Source of the DNA: an uncultured Dehalococcoidia bacterium
GTDB lineage: Bacteria > Chloroflexota > Dehalococcoidia > Lucifugimonadales > Lucifugimonadaceae
Direction: 5' to 3'
NCBI GenBank assembly: GCA_958295935.1
Contig: OY282385.1
Location: 1,674,001 to 1,738,000 of the forward strand
Length of the DNA stretch: 64,000 nucleotides
In this document: piece by piece, positions 6,864 through 20,195 of the stretch
Layout: the number at the start of each line of letters is the position of its first letter
How positions within the stretch are numbered: position 1 is the stretch's first letter
Translations under genes and position numbers: made by a program
Notes under the pieces: model-generated
Told to the model about the DNA's origin: nothing
The model's database searches: none
The model's input: the letters and a program-made list of their open reading frames with translations, nothing else

Positions 6864-9209
6864 CTATCTTCCCAGGCGAAGTGAGTTGGCGACCACACTC
6901 AACGAACTGAAAGCCATCGCTCCGGCGGCTACGACCGGGTCCAGAAATCCATACTCGCCAAGAAGCGGCTGAAGAGGGCCAGGCACGTCGCCTCCAGCAA
7001 AAAGCGGATAGAGCGCGCCCGCGGCGACCGGTATCAGCAAGACGTTGTAGAAGAACGCCCAGAAAAGGTTTTGGCGGATTACCCGCATCGCGGCGCGGCT
7101 CAGTGAAATCGTCTCCGCCGCGCCGCGCGGGTCGCTCGAGGCCAGAGTCACCCCGGCGGCTTCGATAGCCACGTCCGTCCCGCTTCCGATGGCGATACCA
7201 AGATCCGCCTCAGCAAGGGCCGGAGCGTCGTTTATACCATCGCCAACCATCGCCACTGCACGCCCGTCCCGCTTCAGCGAGCCAACCCGTGCAGCCTTCT
7301 CCGCTGGTGAGACCCCCGCTGCTACCTCTGCAATGCCGATCTGACGAGCCACGGCTCCCGCAGTGGCGGGGTTGTCGCCGGTCAGCATCACGGTATGAAC
7401 GTCCATCGCGTGAAGAGTCTGAACGGCCTCCCGCGCCGTTGGCCTGATCGTATCCTCGACTCCAATAAGCCCGATAGTCGCGCCGTCCCGTGTAACGGCG
7501 AGCATGGTTTGGCCGTCAGAGGAAAGTCTGGCAGCCTCACGGGCGAGCTCTTCCCCCAGGCGAACGGCCGCAAAACTTCCAACAACCACGCTATGCCCGG
7601 CCACCTCACCTTGTGCGCTCTGTCCGGGCAGCGCCTGAAACCGCTTCACTTCAAGCGGTTCAATACGCCGCTCACGGGCCGCCCGCCGTACAGCCCCCCC
7701 CAAAGGATGCTCGGACGGACCTTCCACTGAAGCGGCTAGTTGAAGCAGCTCTCGCTCTGAGACGCCGACCGGCAGCAGGCTGGACACTCGAGGACGGCCC
7801 ATCGTAAGCGTGCCGGTCTTGTCGAATACCACGGTATCGACCTTGTGAGCGGTCTCCAAGGCTTCTGCGTCCCTTATGAGGATTCCCCTCCTTGCGCCTC
7901 GCCCCATGCCCACGACCACCGCGGTAGGCGTGGCGAGACCAAGAGCGCAGGGGCAGGCGATGACCAGCACGGCGACTGTCATCAGCAGGGCGTTTGCGAA
8001 CCTAGGCTCCGGCGCCAGGAATACCCATACCACTAGGGTTATAGAGGCAGCGACCAACACCGCAGGTACGAATCTGGCCGCAACCAGGTCGACCACCTTT
8101 TCGACCGGCGCGCGAGAGGACTGCGCTTGCTGTACCACGCGCACGATCTCGCCGAGCGCTGTTTCGCGGCCCACTTTGGTGGCGACAAACGTGAGAGCCC
8201 CGTTGCCGTTAACCGTACCCGCATACACCGCGTCCCCGGCAGACTTCTCCACCGGTACGCTTTCCCCGGTCAGTATCGACTCATCGACAGCTGAGCTTCC
8301 CTCCCTGACGGTTCCATCCACCGCCATCCTCTCACCCGGCCTGGTCTGAACAACGTCGCCTGGTACCACCTCTTCAATAGGCGTTTCCAAAACCTTCCCC
8401 GCGCGCACGACGCGCGCGGTGCGCGGCTGCAGACCGATGAGAAAGCGGATGGCGCTTGTAGTATGTCCTCTTGCCCTTGCCTCAAGGTAGCGTCCAAAGA
8501 ACACCAGCCCGATGATGGCTGTGGATACGTCGAAATAGGTGCCGGCAGCGTGGCCTGGTACGCCTGAGCCCTCTACTGGAAAAAGGAAAGACCCCTGGAA
8601 GAAGGGCCGGAACGCCGTGATTGCCGCACTGTAGAAAAACGCCGTGGAAGTACCTATGACTATGAGGGTACTCATGTTCGAGGTACCGAGCCTGGCCGCG
8701 CTCCACGCTGACCTATAGAAGACTGACCCAGCCCAGAACTGGACCGGCGCCGCAAGCGCCAGGAAGAACACGTTCGCGGCGGTTGGGGAGACGTTTTCCA
8801 ACCACGGAACGGAGCGGTAGTACATCGCCGCCATGAGGAACGCTGCAACGGCCAGACTGACAAACGCGCGTTTCCGCAGCTTGCTCAGTTCGCTGTCTCG
8901 CTGCGCATCCTGAGCCTCCGCTGACGCGATCGGGTCTATCACTTTCCGCGCCGAGTAGCCCGCCCCGGCCACCGCCTCGGTAAGATCCCGAAGCGCGATT
9001 CCACCGGAACCGACCAACACGTCAGCGCTCTCTGTGGCCAGGTTTACTTGGGCAGCCTCTACGCCCGACACCCCAAGCAACGCCTTCTCCACGTGCCCCA
9101 CGCACGCGGCGCATGACATGCCTGAAATCTGTAGCGTGACCCGACCGCCGCGGTCCAGCGCACTCAGACGAGGTGAGGTAGGTTGCGCTTCAACGTTTGC
9201 CGAAGTCAT
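6864..9209 (-). CDS. copA: Copper-translocating P1B-type ATPase
   Basis: 781 residues, normal for CopA-type exporters. One N-terminal heavy-metal domain carries GMSCAAC with C33 and C36. Then come transmembrane helices, the actuator GESVPVEKSAGD region, the CPCALGLATP metal site in the membrane (the CPC signature of Cu(+) pumps), the phosphorylation motif DKTGTLTMG, the ATP-binding HP residues in EGPSEHPLGGAV, and the hinge MVGDGINDAPALAEADLG. It exports Cu(+) from the cytoplasm using ATP. The glutaredoxin-like gene follows it. No CsoR or CueR regulator gene is adjacent. Confidence 0.95.
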   Translation of the reverse strand: MTSANVEAQPTSPRLSALDRGGRVTLQISGMSCAACVGHVEKALLGVSGVEAAQVNLATESADVLVGSGGIALRDLTEAVAGAGYSARKVIDPIASAEAQDAQRDSELSKLRKRAFVSLAVAAFLMAAMYYRSVPWLENVSPTAANVFFLALAAPVQFWAGSVFYRSAWSAARLGTSNMSTLIVIGTSTAFFYSAAITAFRPFFQGSFLFPVEGSGVPGHAAGTYFDVSTAIIGLVFFGRYLEARARGHTTSAIRFLIGLQPRTARVVRAGKVLETPIEEVVPGDVVQTRPGERMAVDGTVREGSSAVDESILTGESVPVEKSAGDAVYAGTVNGNGALTFVATKVGRETALGEIVRVVQQAQSSRAPVEKVVDLVAARFVPAVLVAASITLVVWVFLAPEPRFANALLMTVAVLVIACPCALGLATPTAVVVGMGRGARRGILIRDAEALETAHKVDTVVFDKTGTLTMGRPRVSSLLPVGVSERELLQLAASVEGPSEHPLGGAVRRAARERRIEPLEVKRFQALPGQSAQGEVAGHSVVVGSFAAVRLGEELAREAARLSSDGQTMLAVTRDGATIGLIGVEDTIRPTAREAVQTLHAMDVHTVMLTGDNPATAGAVARQIGIAEVAAGVSPAEKAARVGSLKRDGRAVAMVGDGINDAPALAEADLGIAIGSGTDVAIEAAGVTLASSDPRGAAETISLSRAAMRVIRQNLFWAFFYNVLLIPVAAGALYPLFAGGDVPGPLQPLLGEYGFLDPVVAAGAMAFSSLSVVANSLRLGR

Positions 9210-9332
9210 GACTTCACATCGCGATCACAGATACGGAGTGAATGGACAGTCTCAACTCAATCCTACTCTTTTTGTAGGTCTTACTCGGTACGCCTGTACG
9301 GGCCTCTCTACCACTCATGGGGGCTGACGGTA

Positions 9333-9362
9333 TTGACATCCGCGTCACGCTTCGCATATACT
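9333..9362 (+). promoter_or_regulatory. Sigma-70-type promoter of rpoBC
   Basis: A perfect TTGACA at 9333-9338 and TATACT at 9357-9362 with an 18-nt spacer, pointing at rpoB. The expected transcript would have an untranslated leader of about 145 nt. Confidence 0.75.
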
Positions 9363-9428
9363 GCTACCTTGCCGCATTGTGCCCTTCTTTTCCACCAGAG
9401 ACCTGGTTTCTAATCTTCTAACCATCCG

Positions 9429-9473
9429 ACCGGTGCCGTAACGCGCTTCACGTGCAAAGACTACGGTACCGGT
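9429..9473 (+). promoter_or_regulatory. Long hairpin in the rpoB leader
   Basis: ACCGGTGCCGTA (9429-9440) faces TACGGTACCGGT (9462-9473): 11 of 12 positions pair around a 21-nt loop. There is no T-run after it, so it is unlikely to be a simple terminator. It ends about 40 nt before the rpoB start, and an AGGAGT ribosome-binding site follows. A regulatory leader or a protein-binding palindrome is possible. Confidence 0.55.
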
Positions 9474-9513
9474 TTGGCGCGCCGCGAATCACCGCATCCG
9501 TTCAGGAGTAAAT

Positions 9514-13431
<3,918 letters not shown>

Positions 13432-13537
13432 ACTACTCGTACCGGGACTGTCGGGACCGGCGGTCATGACGCCGCCAAGCTCCCGAAAAGCTTGAACGCC
13501 GAGGCCCCTAGGGCACAGCGAGAGGACAAGAAGCCAC

Positions 13538-16500
13538 ATGGCGCAAGCTGGCGCAGACTTCAACGCAATCCGCATCTCATTGGCATCGCCGGAGCAGATA
13601 AGGGCGTGGTCATACGGAGAGGTCACAAAACCCGAGACTATCAACTACCGCACGCTGAGGCCCGAGAAGGACGGCCTCTTCTGCGAGCGCATCTTCGGTC
13701 CCACCAAGGATTGGGAGTGCTACTGCGGTAAGTACAAGAAGATCCGCTACAAGGGCGTTATATGTGACCGCTGCGGCGTGGAGGTTGCCAGAGCCAAAGT
13801 GCGCCGCGAGCGCATGGGCCACATCAAGCTGGCCGCGCCGGTGGCCCACATCTGGTTCTCGAAAGGCATCCCTTCTCGCTTGGGCCTGCTGCTTGACCTG
13901 TCTCCGCGCAACCTCGAGCGCATCCTCTACTTCGCGCAGTACATCGTCACTGAAATTGACGAGGACGCAAGGCAGCAGGTGCTCGAGAGCTACAAGAAAT
14001 ATCGGAAAGCGGAGGTGCTGCGGCTTTGCCAGGAACTGGAGGACGGACTTAAAGGGGCCGAGGGAACATCTGCCGCCGTTTCCGACGAATCCCTCGAAAC
14101 CGACGGGGATCTTGCACCAGGAGAAGAGGGTGAACCCTCCGACTCCGAACGGGAACTCAGGGAGCAGGTCAAGGCGGACCTCTTCAGAGAGATCGAATCG
14201 CTCAGGGCGAAGACCGAAATCTTTGACGGACTGGACGTGAGGAAGATCCTCGATAAAGGCAAGAGCAAAGATCTTGAAGCCGTTCTGAGGAACGTCCCTG
14301 ATGACGTGGTGAAGAGCATCCGGGACAAGGGCAAGACCAAAAGCCCTGAGGTTGTTCTGAAGGACATCATTGAAGAGATCGTGCAGGAAGCCCTCACGCT
14401 GAGCGGCACGTGCGCCAAAATGGTCAAGGCGATCGCGGACGCCGCGGCAGTACAGGGTATTCTCGACAGGATCGGAGGCGCTGAGGGCAATATCAAAGAC
14501 CTCACCGTCAAGATCGAGGACCTTGAGGCTATCGCGGTGATGGACCTTCTGACCGAGGCCCGATACCGAGAATTGCGCGACCGCTACGGCGAGGCCTTCA
14601 AGGCCAGCATGGGCGCCGAAGCGGTGCAGGACATTCTCAAGAAGACATCCCTTGACGAGCTTCGCGAGGAATTGGCCGACCAGGTGAAGAACACTTCAGG
14701 CCAGCGGCGCAAGAAGGCGATCAAGCGCCTCAGGGTCGTCGAGGCCTTCCGAAAGAGCGGGAACAAGCAGGAATGGATGATTTTGACCATACTGCCGGTA
14801 CTGCCGCCTGAACTGCACCCCATGGTCCAGCTCGACGGAGGACGCTTCGCCACAAGCGACCTCAACGACCTATACCGCCGCGTAATCAACCGCAACAACC
14901 GACTCCGACACTTGATTGACCTTCAGGCGCCGGACATCATCGTGCGAAACGAAAAGCGCATGTTGCAGGAAGCCGTCGATGCATTGATCGACAACGGCCG
15001 ACGCGGGCGGCCCATACAGGGCAGCCACAGCCACAAGCTAAAGTCTCTTACAGACCTCCTGCGCGGCAAACAGGGGAGGTTCAGGCAGAACCTTCTCGGC
15101 AAGCGCGTGGACTACAGCGGACGCTCGGTGATCATCGCAGGCCCGGAGCTACAGTTGCACGAGTGCGGGCTGCCCAAACGAATGGCCTTGGAGCTGTTCA
15201 AGCCCTTCGTTATGAACGCGCTCGTGGTAAAGGGATACGCGCACAACATCAAGAGCGCAAAGCGCATGGCGGAGCAGGCGCGCCCCGTGATATGGGACAT
15301 CCTGCAAGAGGTGATCGAGAACCACCCAGTCCTGCTCAATCGAGCCCCAACCTTGCACAGGCTGGGCATCCAGGCCTTTCAACCCGTTTTGGTAGACGGC
15401 AGCGCCATCCAGATTCACCCGCTGGTTTGCACCGCTTTCAATGCCGACTTCGACGGAGACCAAATGGCAGTCCACGTGCCCCTCTCCCGAGAAGCCGTCT
15501 TGGAGGCCCAACGGCTCATGCTGAGCACCTACAACATGCTGGCGCCCAGCTCAGGAGACCCGATCGTGGCGCCCACGCTTGACATGGTGCTGGGAGTCTA
15601 TTACCTGACGGGTGTGGACGCCGCGACCAACGGTGTTGAGCCGCCCAGTTTCTCGGACTTTGACGACGCACGCCTCGCCCACGAGATAGGGCTGGTGGGT
15701 CTGAGAGAGTCGATAAAGATCAGGGACGCCTCGACCGACGGCGGGTGGATCGAAACCACCGTGGGGCGGATCATCTTCAATGAGGCCCTGCCGGATGAAC
15801 TGGGCTTCATGAACGTCACCGTTGCCCGGAGCGAAGTCAAAGACATCGTGACCAGGAGCTTCGAGCAACTCGGCACGGAGCTCACCGCTCGGGTGTTGGA
15901 CAGTCTCAAGGACCTCGGCTTCCAATATGCCACCAGGTCAGGGACGACGATCGCAATCAAGGACATCATCACGCCGCCTCAAAAGCAGCGTGAACTGAAC
16001 GAGGCGGACAAGAAAGTGGCGCGGCTGAAGGAACTGCATGAGGACGGTCTCATCACGGAAGACGAGCGTTACCAGGCCGCGGTGGACATCTGGACGGACG
16101 TTTCAGACAGAATGACTGCGGCCGTGGAGGAGATGCTGCCAAAGTATGGCGGCATCTACGCCATGGCAGATTCCGGCGCAAAGGGAAACCTGGCCCAGAT
16201 CAAGCAGATGGCCGGGATGCGCGGCCTCATGTCCGATCCCAAAGGTCGAATCATAGAGATGCCTATTCGGTCCAGCTTTGCCGAGGGTCTCTCCGTGAGC
16301 GAGTACTTCATTTCCACTCACGGCGCACGAAAAGGCTTGGCCGACACTGCTCTGCGCACCGCCGACTCCGGATATCTGACCAGGCGCCTCGCGGACGTGG
16401 CTCAGGAAGTGATCATCTTGATGGAGGATTGCGGCACGCGCAACGGCCTTGAAGTGGACATGCCTCGGGACCAACTCGATACTACGATCGAGTACAGCAT

Positions 16501-18502
16501 CCTCAGCAGGTTCCCATCGGAGCCGGTGCCGCACCCCGAGACGGGGGAAGTGATCGCTGACGTGGCCGCCCCGGTGGACGCAAGAACCGCTGAAAAGATC
16601 GAGAACGCCGGCCTGCCCAGCATTTGGGTGCGTTCGCCCCTCACCTGTGAGGCCCCGCGCGGACTTTGCCAGAAGTGCTACGGGGTTACCCTGGCTAGTG
16701 GAGGAGCGGCCCTCATCGGCGAGGCGGTGGGCATCATCGCGGCTCAGTCGATCGGGGAACCCGGCACCCAGTTGACTATGCGGACCTTTCACACCGGCGG
16801 CATCGCCAGCGCGGCTGACATCACGCACGGTCTGCCGCGCGTGATCGAACTCTTCGAGGCGCGCGCGCCCAAGGGCCAGGCGGTGCTTTCGGAAATTGGC
16901 GGAAAAGCCGAGTTGGTAGAACTACCCGAAGGCCGCGTTATAAAGGTGGTGAGCACGGAGGAATTCAGCGAAGAGTTGCCGATGCCTCAAACGCACAGGC
17001 AGTTGGTGAAGACAGGAGAATGGGTGGACGCCGGTCAGCCCGTGCTCAGACTCAAGAAAGCCACGCGGAGCCGGAAGCCTAAGGCGAAATTCCCTGACGA
17101 GATATGTGCATCCGTCTCCGGAACGGTAAAAGTCTCCCGCGGCCGGGTATGCATCGGCAGAGAGAAATCCGGAGAAGAGTTGGCCATACCCTCTACTCAC
17201 AAGCAGCTGGTCAAGACCGGTGACAAGGTGAAAGCCGGCTCCCCGATTGTCGGCGTCAAGAAAACCGTAAAGGAAAAAGCCGTCAAAGAGGGCAGAGAGC
17301 TGGAGCATCCGGACGAGATACTCGCTGCCGTCTCCGGGACAGTGAAGGTTTCCGCGGGCAAGGTTTACATCGGCAATGAGAAGTTCCAGGAAGAGCTGGA
17401 GATACCGTCAACGCACAAGCAGTTGGTAAAAACCGGCGACAGCGTGAAACCCGGCGACGCCGTTATCAGAATCAAGAAGACGGTGAAGGAGAAGGCCGCC
17501 AAAGAGAGCGCCGAATTGGCGTACAAAGACGACATATGCGCCCCGGTGGCCGGCAAGGTCAAGGTCTCCGGAGGCATGATCTCCTTGTCCTGGGAGGAGG
17601 AGGACGAGCTCGAGTATCCGATCCCCGCAGCAGCGGCGATCGTAGTGGATGATGGCGAGGAAGTGTTCCCGGGTCAGGCTCTCACTTCCGGCCCGAAAAA
17701 CCCCCAGGACATGCTCCGCATCGAGGGCCAGGCGGCTGTGCAGCGCTACATGGTGGATGAGGTGCAGACGGTGTACCGCTCGCAAGGCGTTGCGATACAC
17801 GACAAACACATCGAGACGATCATTCGCCAGATGATGGGCAAGGTGCAGGTCGACATACCTGGAGATACCGAGCTGCTGCCCGGAGAACTCGTGGACCGGC
17901 AAGAGTACGAGCGGATCAACAGCAAAATCTTGGCCGGCGGAGGCGAGCCTGCCACCGCTAGCTCGGTGCTCTTGGGCGTCACAAGAGCCTCGCTCAACAC
18001 GGACAGCTTCCTCGCAGCAGCCTCCTTCCAGGAGACTGCCAAGGTGCTTACAGCGGCAGCGGTGGATGGCAGCGTGGACAGACTGACCGGCCTCAAGGAG
18101 AACGTTATCATCGGGCGTCTGATTCCGGCTCGGCTGGACGGAACCCCGGAAGGTCGAGAGAAGCTTGGCATCGGCGAGCTTGGGGATCGGGCCGCTGGGC
18201 AGTTGACGGGATCCACGCAAGCCCCGGCCACTTTCGAGGAGGCATTGGCCGCGATTGGCGGAGCCGATTTCGTAGACCCCGCTCTGGACAGCGACGGATT
18301 TACGGGCGTTGGGGACAACGGTCTCGCCGCATCGAACTCCACGGGTTCGGACGGACCTCCTTCGTCCGAGGAGCCCGCGCGCCTTGCTAAAGTGTTTATG
18401 GAATCGACCTCGGGAGACACCGACAAAGAGGGCCCCGCATATCTTGATCCCGATGAATTGCGGGCGAAACAGGACGCAGAAAGAGATGCTGCGGGCGGTT
18501 AG
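13538..18502 (+). CDS. rpoC: RNA polymerase beta-prime subunit with two large insertions
   Basis: 1654 residues, well above the roughly 1400 of E. coli RpoC. The N-terminal zinc motif is [20 protein letters not shown], the active-site aspartates lie in [12 protein letters not shown] near residue 635, and the second zinc cluster is [14 protein letters not shown] charged, partly coiled-coil insertion spans roughly residues 165-370. A second insertion, roughly residues 1125-1370, consists of tandem units each holding TH(R/K)QLVKTG and a Val/Gly-rich sandwich strand such as SGTVKVS, consistent with repeated sandwich-barrel hybrid motifs. The C-terminal region after [20 protein letters not shown] adds a non-conserved acidic tail. 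The last codons overlap the tRNA-Val gene. Confidence 0.98.
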   Translation: MAQAGADFNAIRISLASPEQIRAWSYGEVTKPETINYRTLRPEKDGLFCERIFGPTKDWECYCGKYKKIRYKGVICDRCGVEVARAKVRRERMGHIKLAAPVAHIWFSKGIPSRLGLLLDLSPRNLERILYFAQYIVTEIDEDARQQVLESYKKYRKAEVLRLCQELEDGLKGAEGTSAAVSDESLETDGDLAPGEEGEPSDSERELREQVKADLFREIESLRAKTEIFDGLDVRKILDKGKSKDLEAVLRNVPDDVVKSIRDKGKTKSPEVVLKDIIEEIVQEALTLSGTCAKMVKAIADAAAVQGILDRIGGAEGNIKDLTVKIEDLEAIAVMDLLTEARYRELRDRYGEAFKASMGAEAVQDILKKTSLDELREELADQVKNTSGQRRKKAIKRLRVVEAFRKSGNKQEWMILTILPVLPPELHPMVQLDGGRFATSDLNDLYRRVINRNNRLRHLIDLQAPDIIVRNEKRMLQEAVDALIDNGRRGRPIQGSHSHKLKSLTDLLRGKQGRFRQNLLGKRVDYSGRSVIIAGPELQLHECGLPKRMALELFKPFVMNALVVKGYAHNIKSAKRMAEQARPVIWDILQEVIENHPVLLNRAPTLHRLGIQAFQPVLVDGSAIQIHPLVCTAFNADFDGDQMAVHVPLSREAVLEAQRLMLSTYNMLAPSSGDPIVAPTLDMVLGVYYLTGVDAATNGVEPPSFSDFDDARLAHEIGLVGLRESIKIRDASTDGGWIETTVGRIIFNEALPDELGFMNVTVARSEVKDIVTRSFEQLGTELTARVLDSLKDLGFQYATRSGTTIAIKDIITPPQKQRELNEADKKVARLKELHEDGLITEDERYQAAVDIWTDVSDRMTAAVEEMLPKYGGIYAMADSGAKGNLAQIKQMAGMRGLMSDPKGRIIEMPIRSSFAEGLSVSEYFISTHGARKGLADTALRTADSGYLTRRLADVAQEVIILMEDCGTRNGLEVDMPRDQLDTTIEYSILSRFPSEPVPHPETGEVIADVAAPVDARTAEKIENAGLPSIWVRSPLTCEAPRGLCQKCYGVTLASGGAALIGEAVGIIAAQSIGEPGTQLTMRTFHTGGIASAADITHGLPRVIELFEARAPKGQAVLSEIGGKAELVELPEGRVIKVVSTEEFSEELPMPQTHRQLVKTGEWVDAGQPVLRLKKATRSRKPKAKFPDEICASVSGTVKVSRGRVCIGREKSGEELAIPSTHKQLVKTGDKVKAGSPIVGVKKTVKEKAVKEGRELEHPDEILAAVSGTVKVSAGKVYIGNEKFQEELEIPSTHKQLVKTGDSVKPGDAVIRIKKTVKEKAAKESAELAYKDDICAPVAGKVKVSGGMISLSWEEEDELEYPIPAAAAIVVDDGEEVFPGQALTSGPKNPQDMLRIEGQAAVQRYMVDEVQTVYRSQGVAIHDKHIETIIRQMMGKVQVDIPGDTELLPGELVDRQEYERINSKILAGGGEPATASSVLLGVTRASLNTDSFLAAASFQETAKVLTAAAVDGSVDRLTGLKENVIIGRLIPARLDGTPEGREKLGIGELGDRAAGQLTGSTQAPATFEEALAAIGGADFVDPALDSDGFTGVGDNGLAASNSTGSDGPPSSEEPARLAKVFMESTSGDTDKEGPAYLDPDELRAKQDAERDAAGG

Positions 18503-18569
18503 CTCAGCTGGTTAGAGCGCAGCGTTGACATCGCTGAGGTCGGAGGTTCGAGTCCTCCACCGCCCACCA
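18493..18569 (+). tRNA. tRNA-Val (GAC), overlapping the end of rpoC
   Basis: A 77-nt gene beginning GGGCGGT and ending ACCGCCC-A-CCA. The acceptor stem pairs fully, the D-arm is GCTCAGCTGGTTAGAGC, the anticodon loop TTGACAT gives GAC, and the T-loop is TTCGAGT. CCA is encoded. Its first 10 bases are the last two codons, stop codon and adjacent bases of rpoC, so it is probably excised from an rpoBC read-through transcript. Confidence 0.95.
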
Positions 18570-18836
18570 ACCCAAGTTTCGCGGGATCCAAAACTTCATG
18601 GACTGCTTCCTGGCGGTTCTAGTCCCCTTTGCCCTTCGCCCAATGGAAGCGCTCGACGGCCAGCCTTCCATTGCCTCCGCTCGTGCCCTGGATGATCTGC
18701 GGCAGGAGGTCTAAGTAGACTTACGGACCCATCGAATATAGCCCTGACTCCAGTCAACTATGGCCCCACCAAGATTCGACTCTCGGTGTTCCCTATCAAT
18801 TTAACCGCGCGGGAAGCACGGATTGGAGTGAACGCA
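18570..18836. other. Intergenic region with a possible short gene remnant
   Basis: About 270 bp. A 38-codon frame (18598-18714, plus strand) ends in SIASARALDDLRQEV and has gene-like composition, but no ribosome-binding site or family match is visible. I do not claim it as a gene. Confidence 0.25.
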
Positions 18837-19289
18837 ATGGCCCGCAAAACGCCCAGGAAGTCAACGAAGGCTGGCGCTAAGCCGGTACTCCTCTCTGGCG
18901 GCAACCCTCAGATTCCGAAGGGAGACGGCGACGCCCCGGTGCAGACCTACATCGCGGCTATGCCGGGCTGGAAGGGCGCCGTCGGGCGCCGCCTCGATGA
19001 CCTTATCGTGCGCAACGTGCCCGGGGTTCGCAAAGCCGTTAGGTGGAACTCGCCCTGGTATGGAATCGAGGGCCAAGGGTGGTTCGTGAGTTACCACGTA
19101 TTCACTCACTACGTAAAGGTGACTTTCCTCAATGGGGCGTCGCTGCGTCCCGTCCCGCCCGGCTCAGGCAGGGACCCGGACGCGCGCTGGGTCGACGTCT
19201 ACGAGCACAGACTCGATGATGAGCAGATGGCGGCGTGGATCCGGCAGGCTGCCGCCATCCCCGGCTGGCATGGATTTGACAAGCTGTGA
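18837..19289 (+). CDS. DUF1801-family protein
   Basis: 150 residues. The basic Lys/Arg-rich N-terminus precedes a DUF1801-like domain: WKGAVGRRLDDLIVRNVPGV and VRKAVRWNSPWYGIEGQGWF are the family's characteristic segments, followed by FTHYVKVTFLNGASLRP and the C-terminal QAAAIPGWHGFDKL. The family is small, cytoplasmic and of unproven function. I choose the ATG at 18837 because GGAGTG lies at a suitable distance upstream; an in-frame ATG at 18786 would add 17 residues without a clear binding site. It stands alone between tRNA-Val and the CRISPR locus. Confidence 0.75.
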   Translation: MARKTPRKSTKAGAKPVLLSGGNPQIPKGDGDAPVQTYIAAMPGWKGAVGRRLDDLIVRNVPGVRKAVRWNSPWYGIEGQGWFVSYHVFTHYVKVTFLNGASLRPVPPGSGRDPDARWVDVYEHRLDDEQMAAWIRQAAAIPGWHGFDKL

Positions 19290-19683
19290 GGTTCGATTCA
19301 TCACCGTTCACAAGTCCGGGTCAGGGGATCCCTTGATCTCTTCATTGGCTAGGAGGTGCATGATTGTCCGCCGCAGTAGGCGGATAGGATTCCTTGCCTG
19401 GTCGGTAGAGATTCGGAGGAAACGAGCCTGCCAATCCTCCAGTCCGACGTGCCTGTGACCCTTTGGAGGCTTGCAAGGCTATCCTCAACCGACTCGCCAT
19501 ATTGGAGCATCCCGAAAAGTTCATAGTACAGTCCCAGCGGGGCCACCAACCTGTTTTGTACTCATAACTCCGTCGTTGCGGGGCGACCTCTGCGGCGTCC
19601 GCTCCGCCTGTGGGACTGTCGTCATGTATGAGCGGAATAGTGCGCGTGGTCTATCCTCGCGCGTGCGGGAGAGCCGGTCGTGG
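19290..19683. other. Gap before the CRISPR locus
   Basis: About 390 bp. It contains a degenerate stray CRISPR repeat (listed separately). A 66-codon minus-strand frame (19349-19549) looks coherent but matches nothing I know and has no clear start signal. No other element is seen. Confidence 0.3.
19648..19675 (-). repeat. Orphan degenerate CRISPR repeat
   Basis: 28 nt matching the array consensus at 26 positions: TATCCTCGCGCGTGCGGGAG differs from the consensus by one C to T and one G to A. It stands alone 548 bp before the array, with no recognisable repeat one period away on either side. It is on the side predicted to be the old end of the array. Confidence 0.75.
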
Positions 19684-20070
19684 TCATGGTGTGACTCCTT
19701 TCAGGCAGTTCTCGCGGTCTGCCCGATCTTTGCGGTGCACGTTCTCCGGCACGTTGTGCGGTTGTGCGAAGAAGCCCCCAAAGGCAGGCTCGCACAAGGT
19801 TTCGCTGCTATGGGTAGGCGCTTCGTCGTTCGTCAAGTGAATCGCCATCCCCCTCTTTGACTCACAGAACAACATGCACTCGTGTTCTTCCATCGTGCGG
19901 TAGTCAGGGATTTCGGGGTATTCCTCTTCCTCGTCCGGAATCAGTTCCAGCGGCTTGAGCAGGTAGTTCAAGCCTGGAACCAGACTGAAGAAGAATCCGA
20001 GTACGAACAGGGCAAGTTGCGGCAGTTCTTTGACGATCAAGATCGCCCAGTTAGTTTTCTTCGTGGTCAT
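19684..20070 (-). CDS. Small membrane-anchored protein of unknown function
   Basis: 128 residues. A strong GGAGGG ribosome-binding site lies 8 nt before the ATG, which is the main reason to accept it. The N-terminus MTTKKTNWAILIVKELPQL leads into a hydrophobic segment (LALFVLGFFFSLVPGLNYLL), predicting one or two membrane passes. The rest is hydrophilic with scattered Cys and His residues and an acidic EEEEYPE stretch. I recognise no family. It lies between the stray repeat and the old end of the CRISPR array, transcribed leftward like the cas genes. A role in the locus cannot be claimed. Confidence 0.55.
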   Translation of the reverse strand: MTTKKTNWAILIVKELPQLALFVLGFFFSLVPGLNYLLKPLELIPDEEEEYPEIPDYRTMEEHECMLFCESKRGMAIHLTNDEAPTHSSETLCEPAFGGFFAQPHNVPENVHRKDRADRENCLKGVTP

Positions 20071-20195
20071 GGCGTTGTCCCTCCGTAGCGGTGCGGGTCC
20101 TAAAACTCCCCGTGCTCTGCGCCAGCGTTGTCCGTAGTGATCGGAATTTCAGGGCGTTCCCACATCGCGTCCGCCAACTGTCGCTTCCTGCGCCG

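Noticed and set aside
9034-9413. Short plus-strand frames between copA and rpoB
   Set aside because: They overlap copA antisense or the rpoB promoter and leader and have no coding features.
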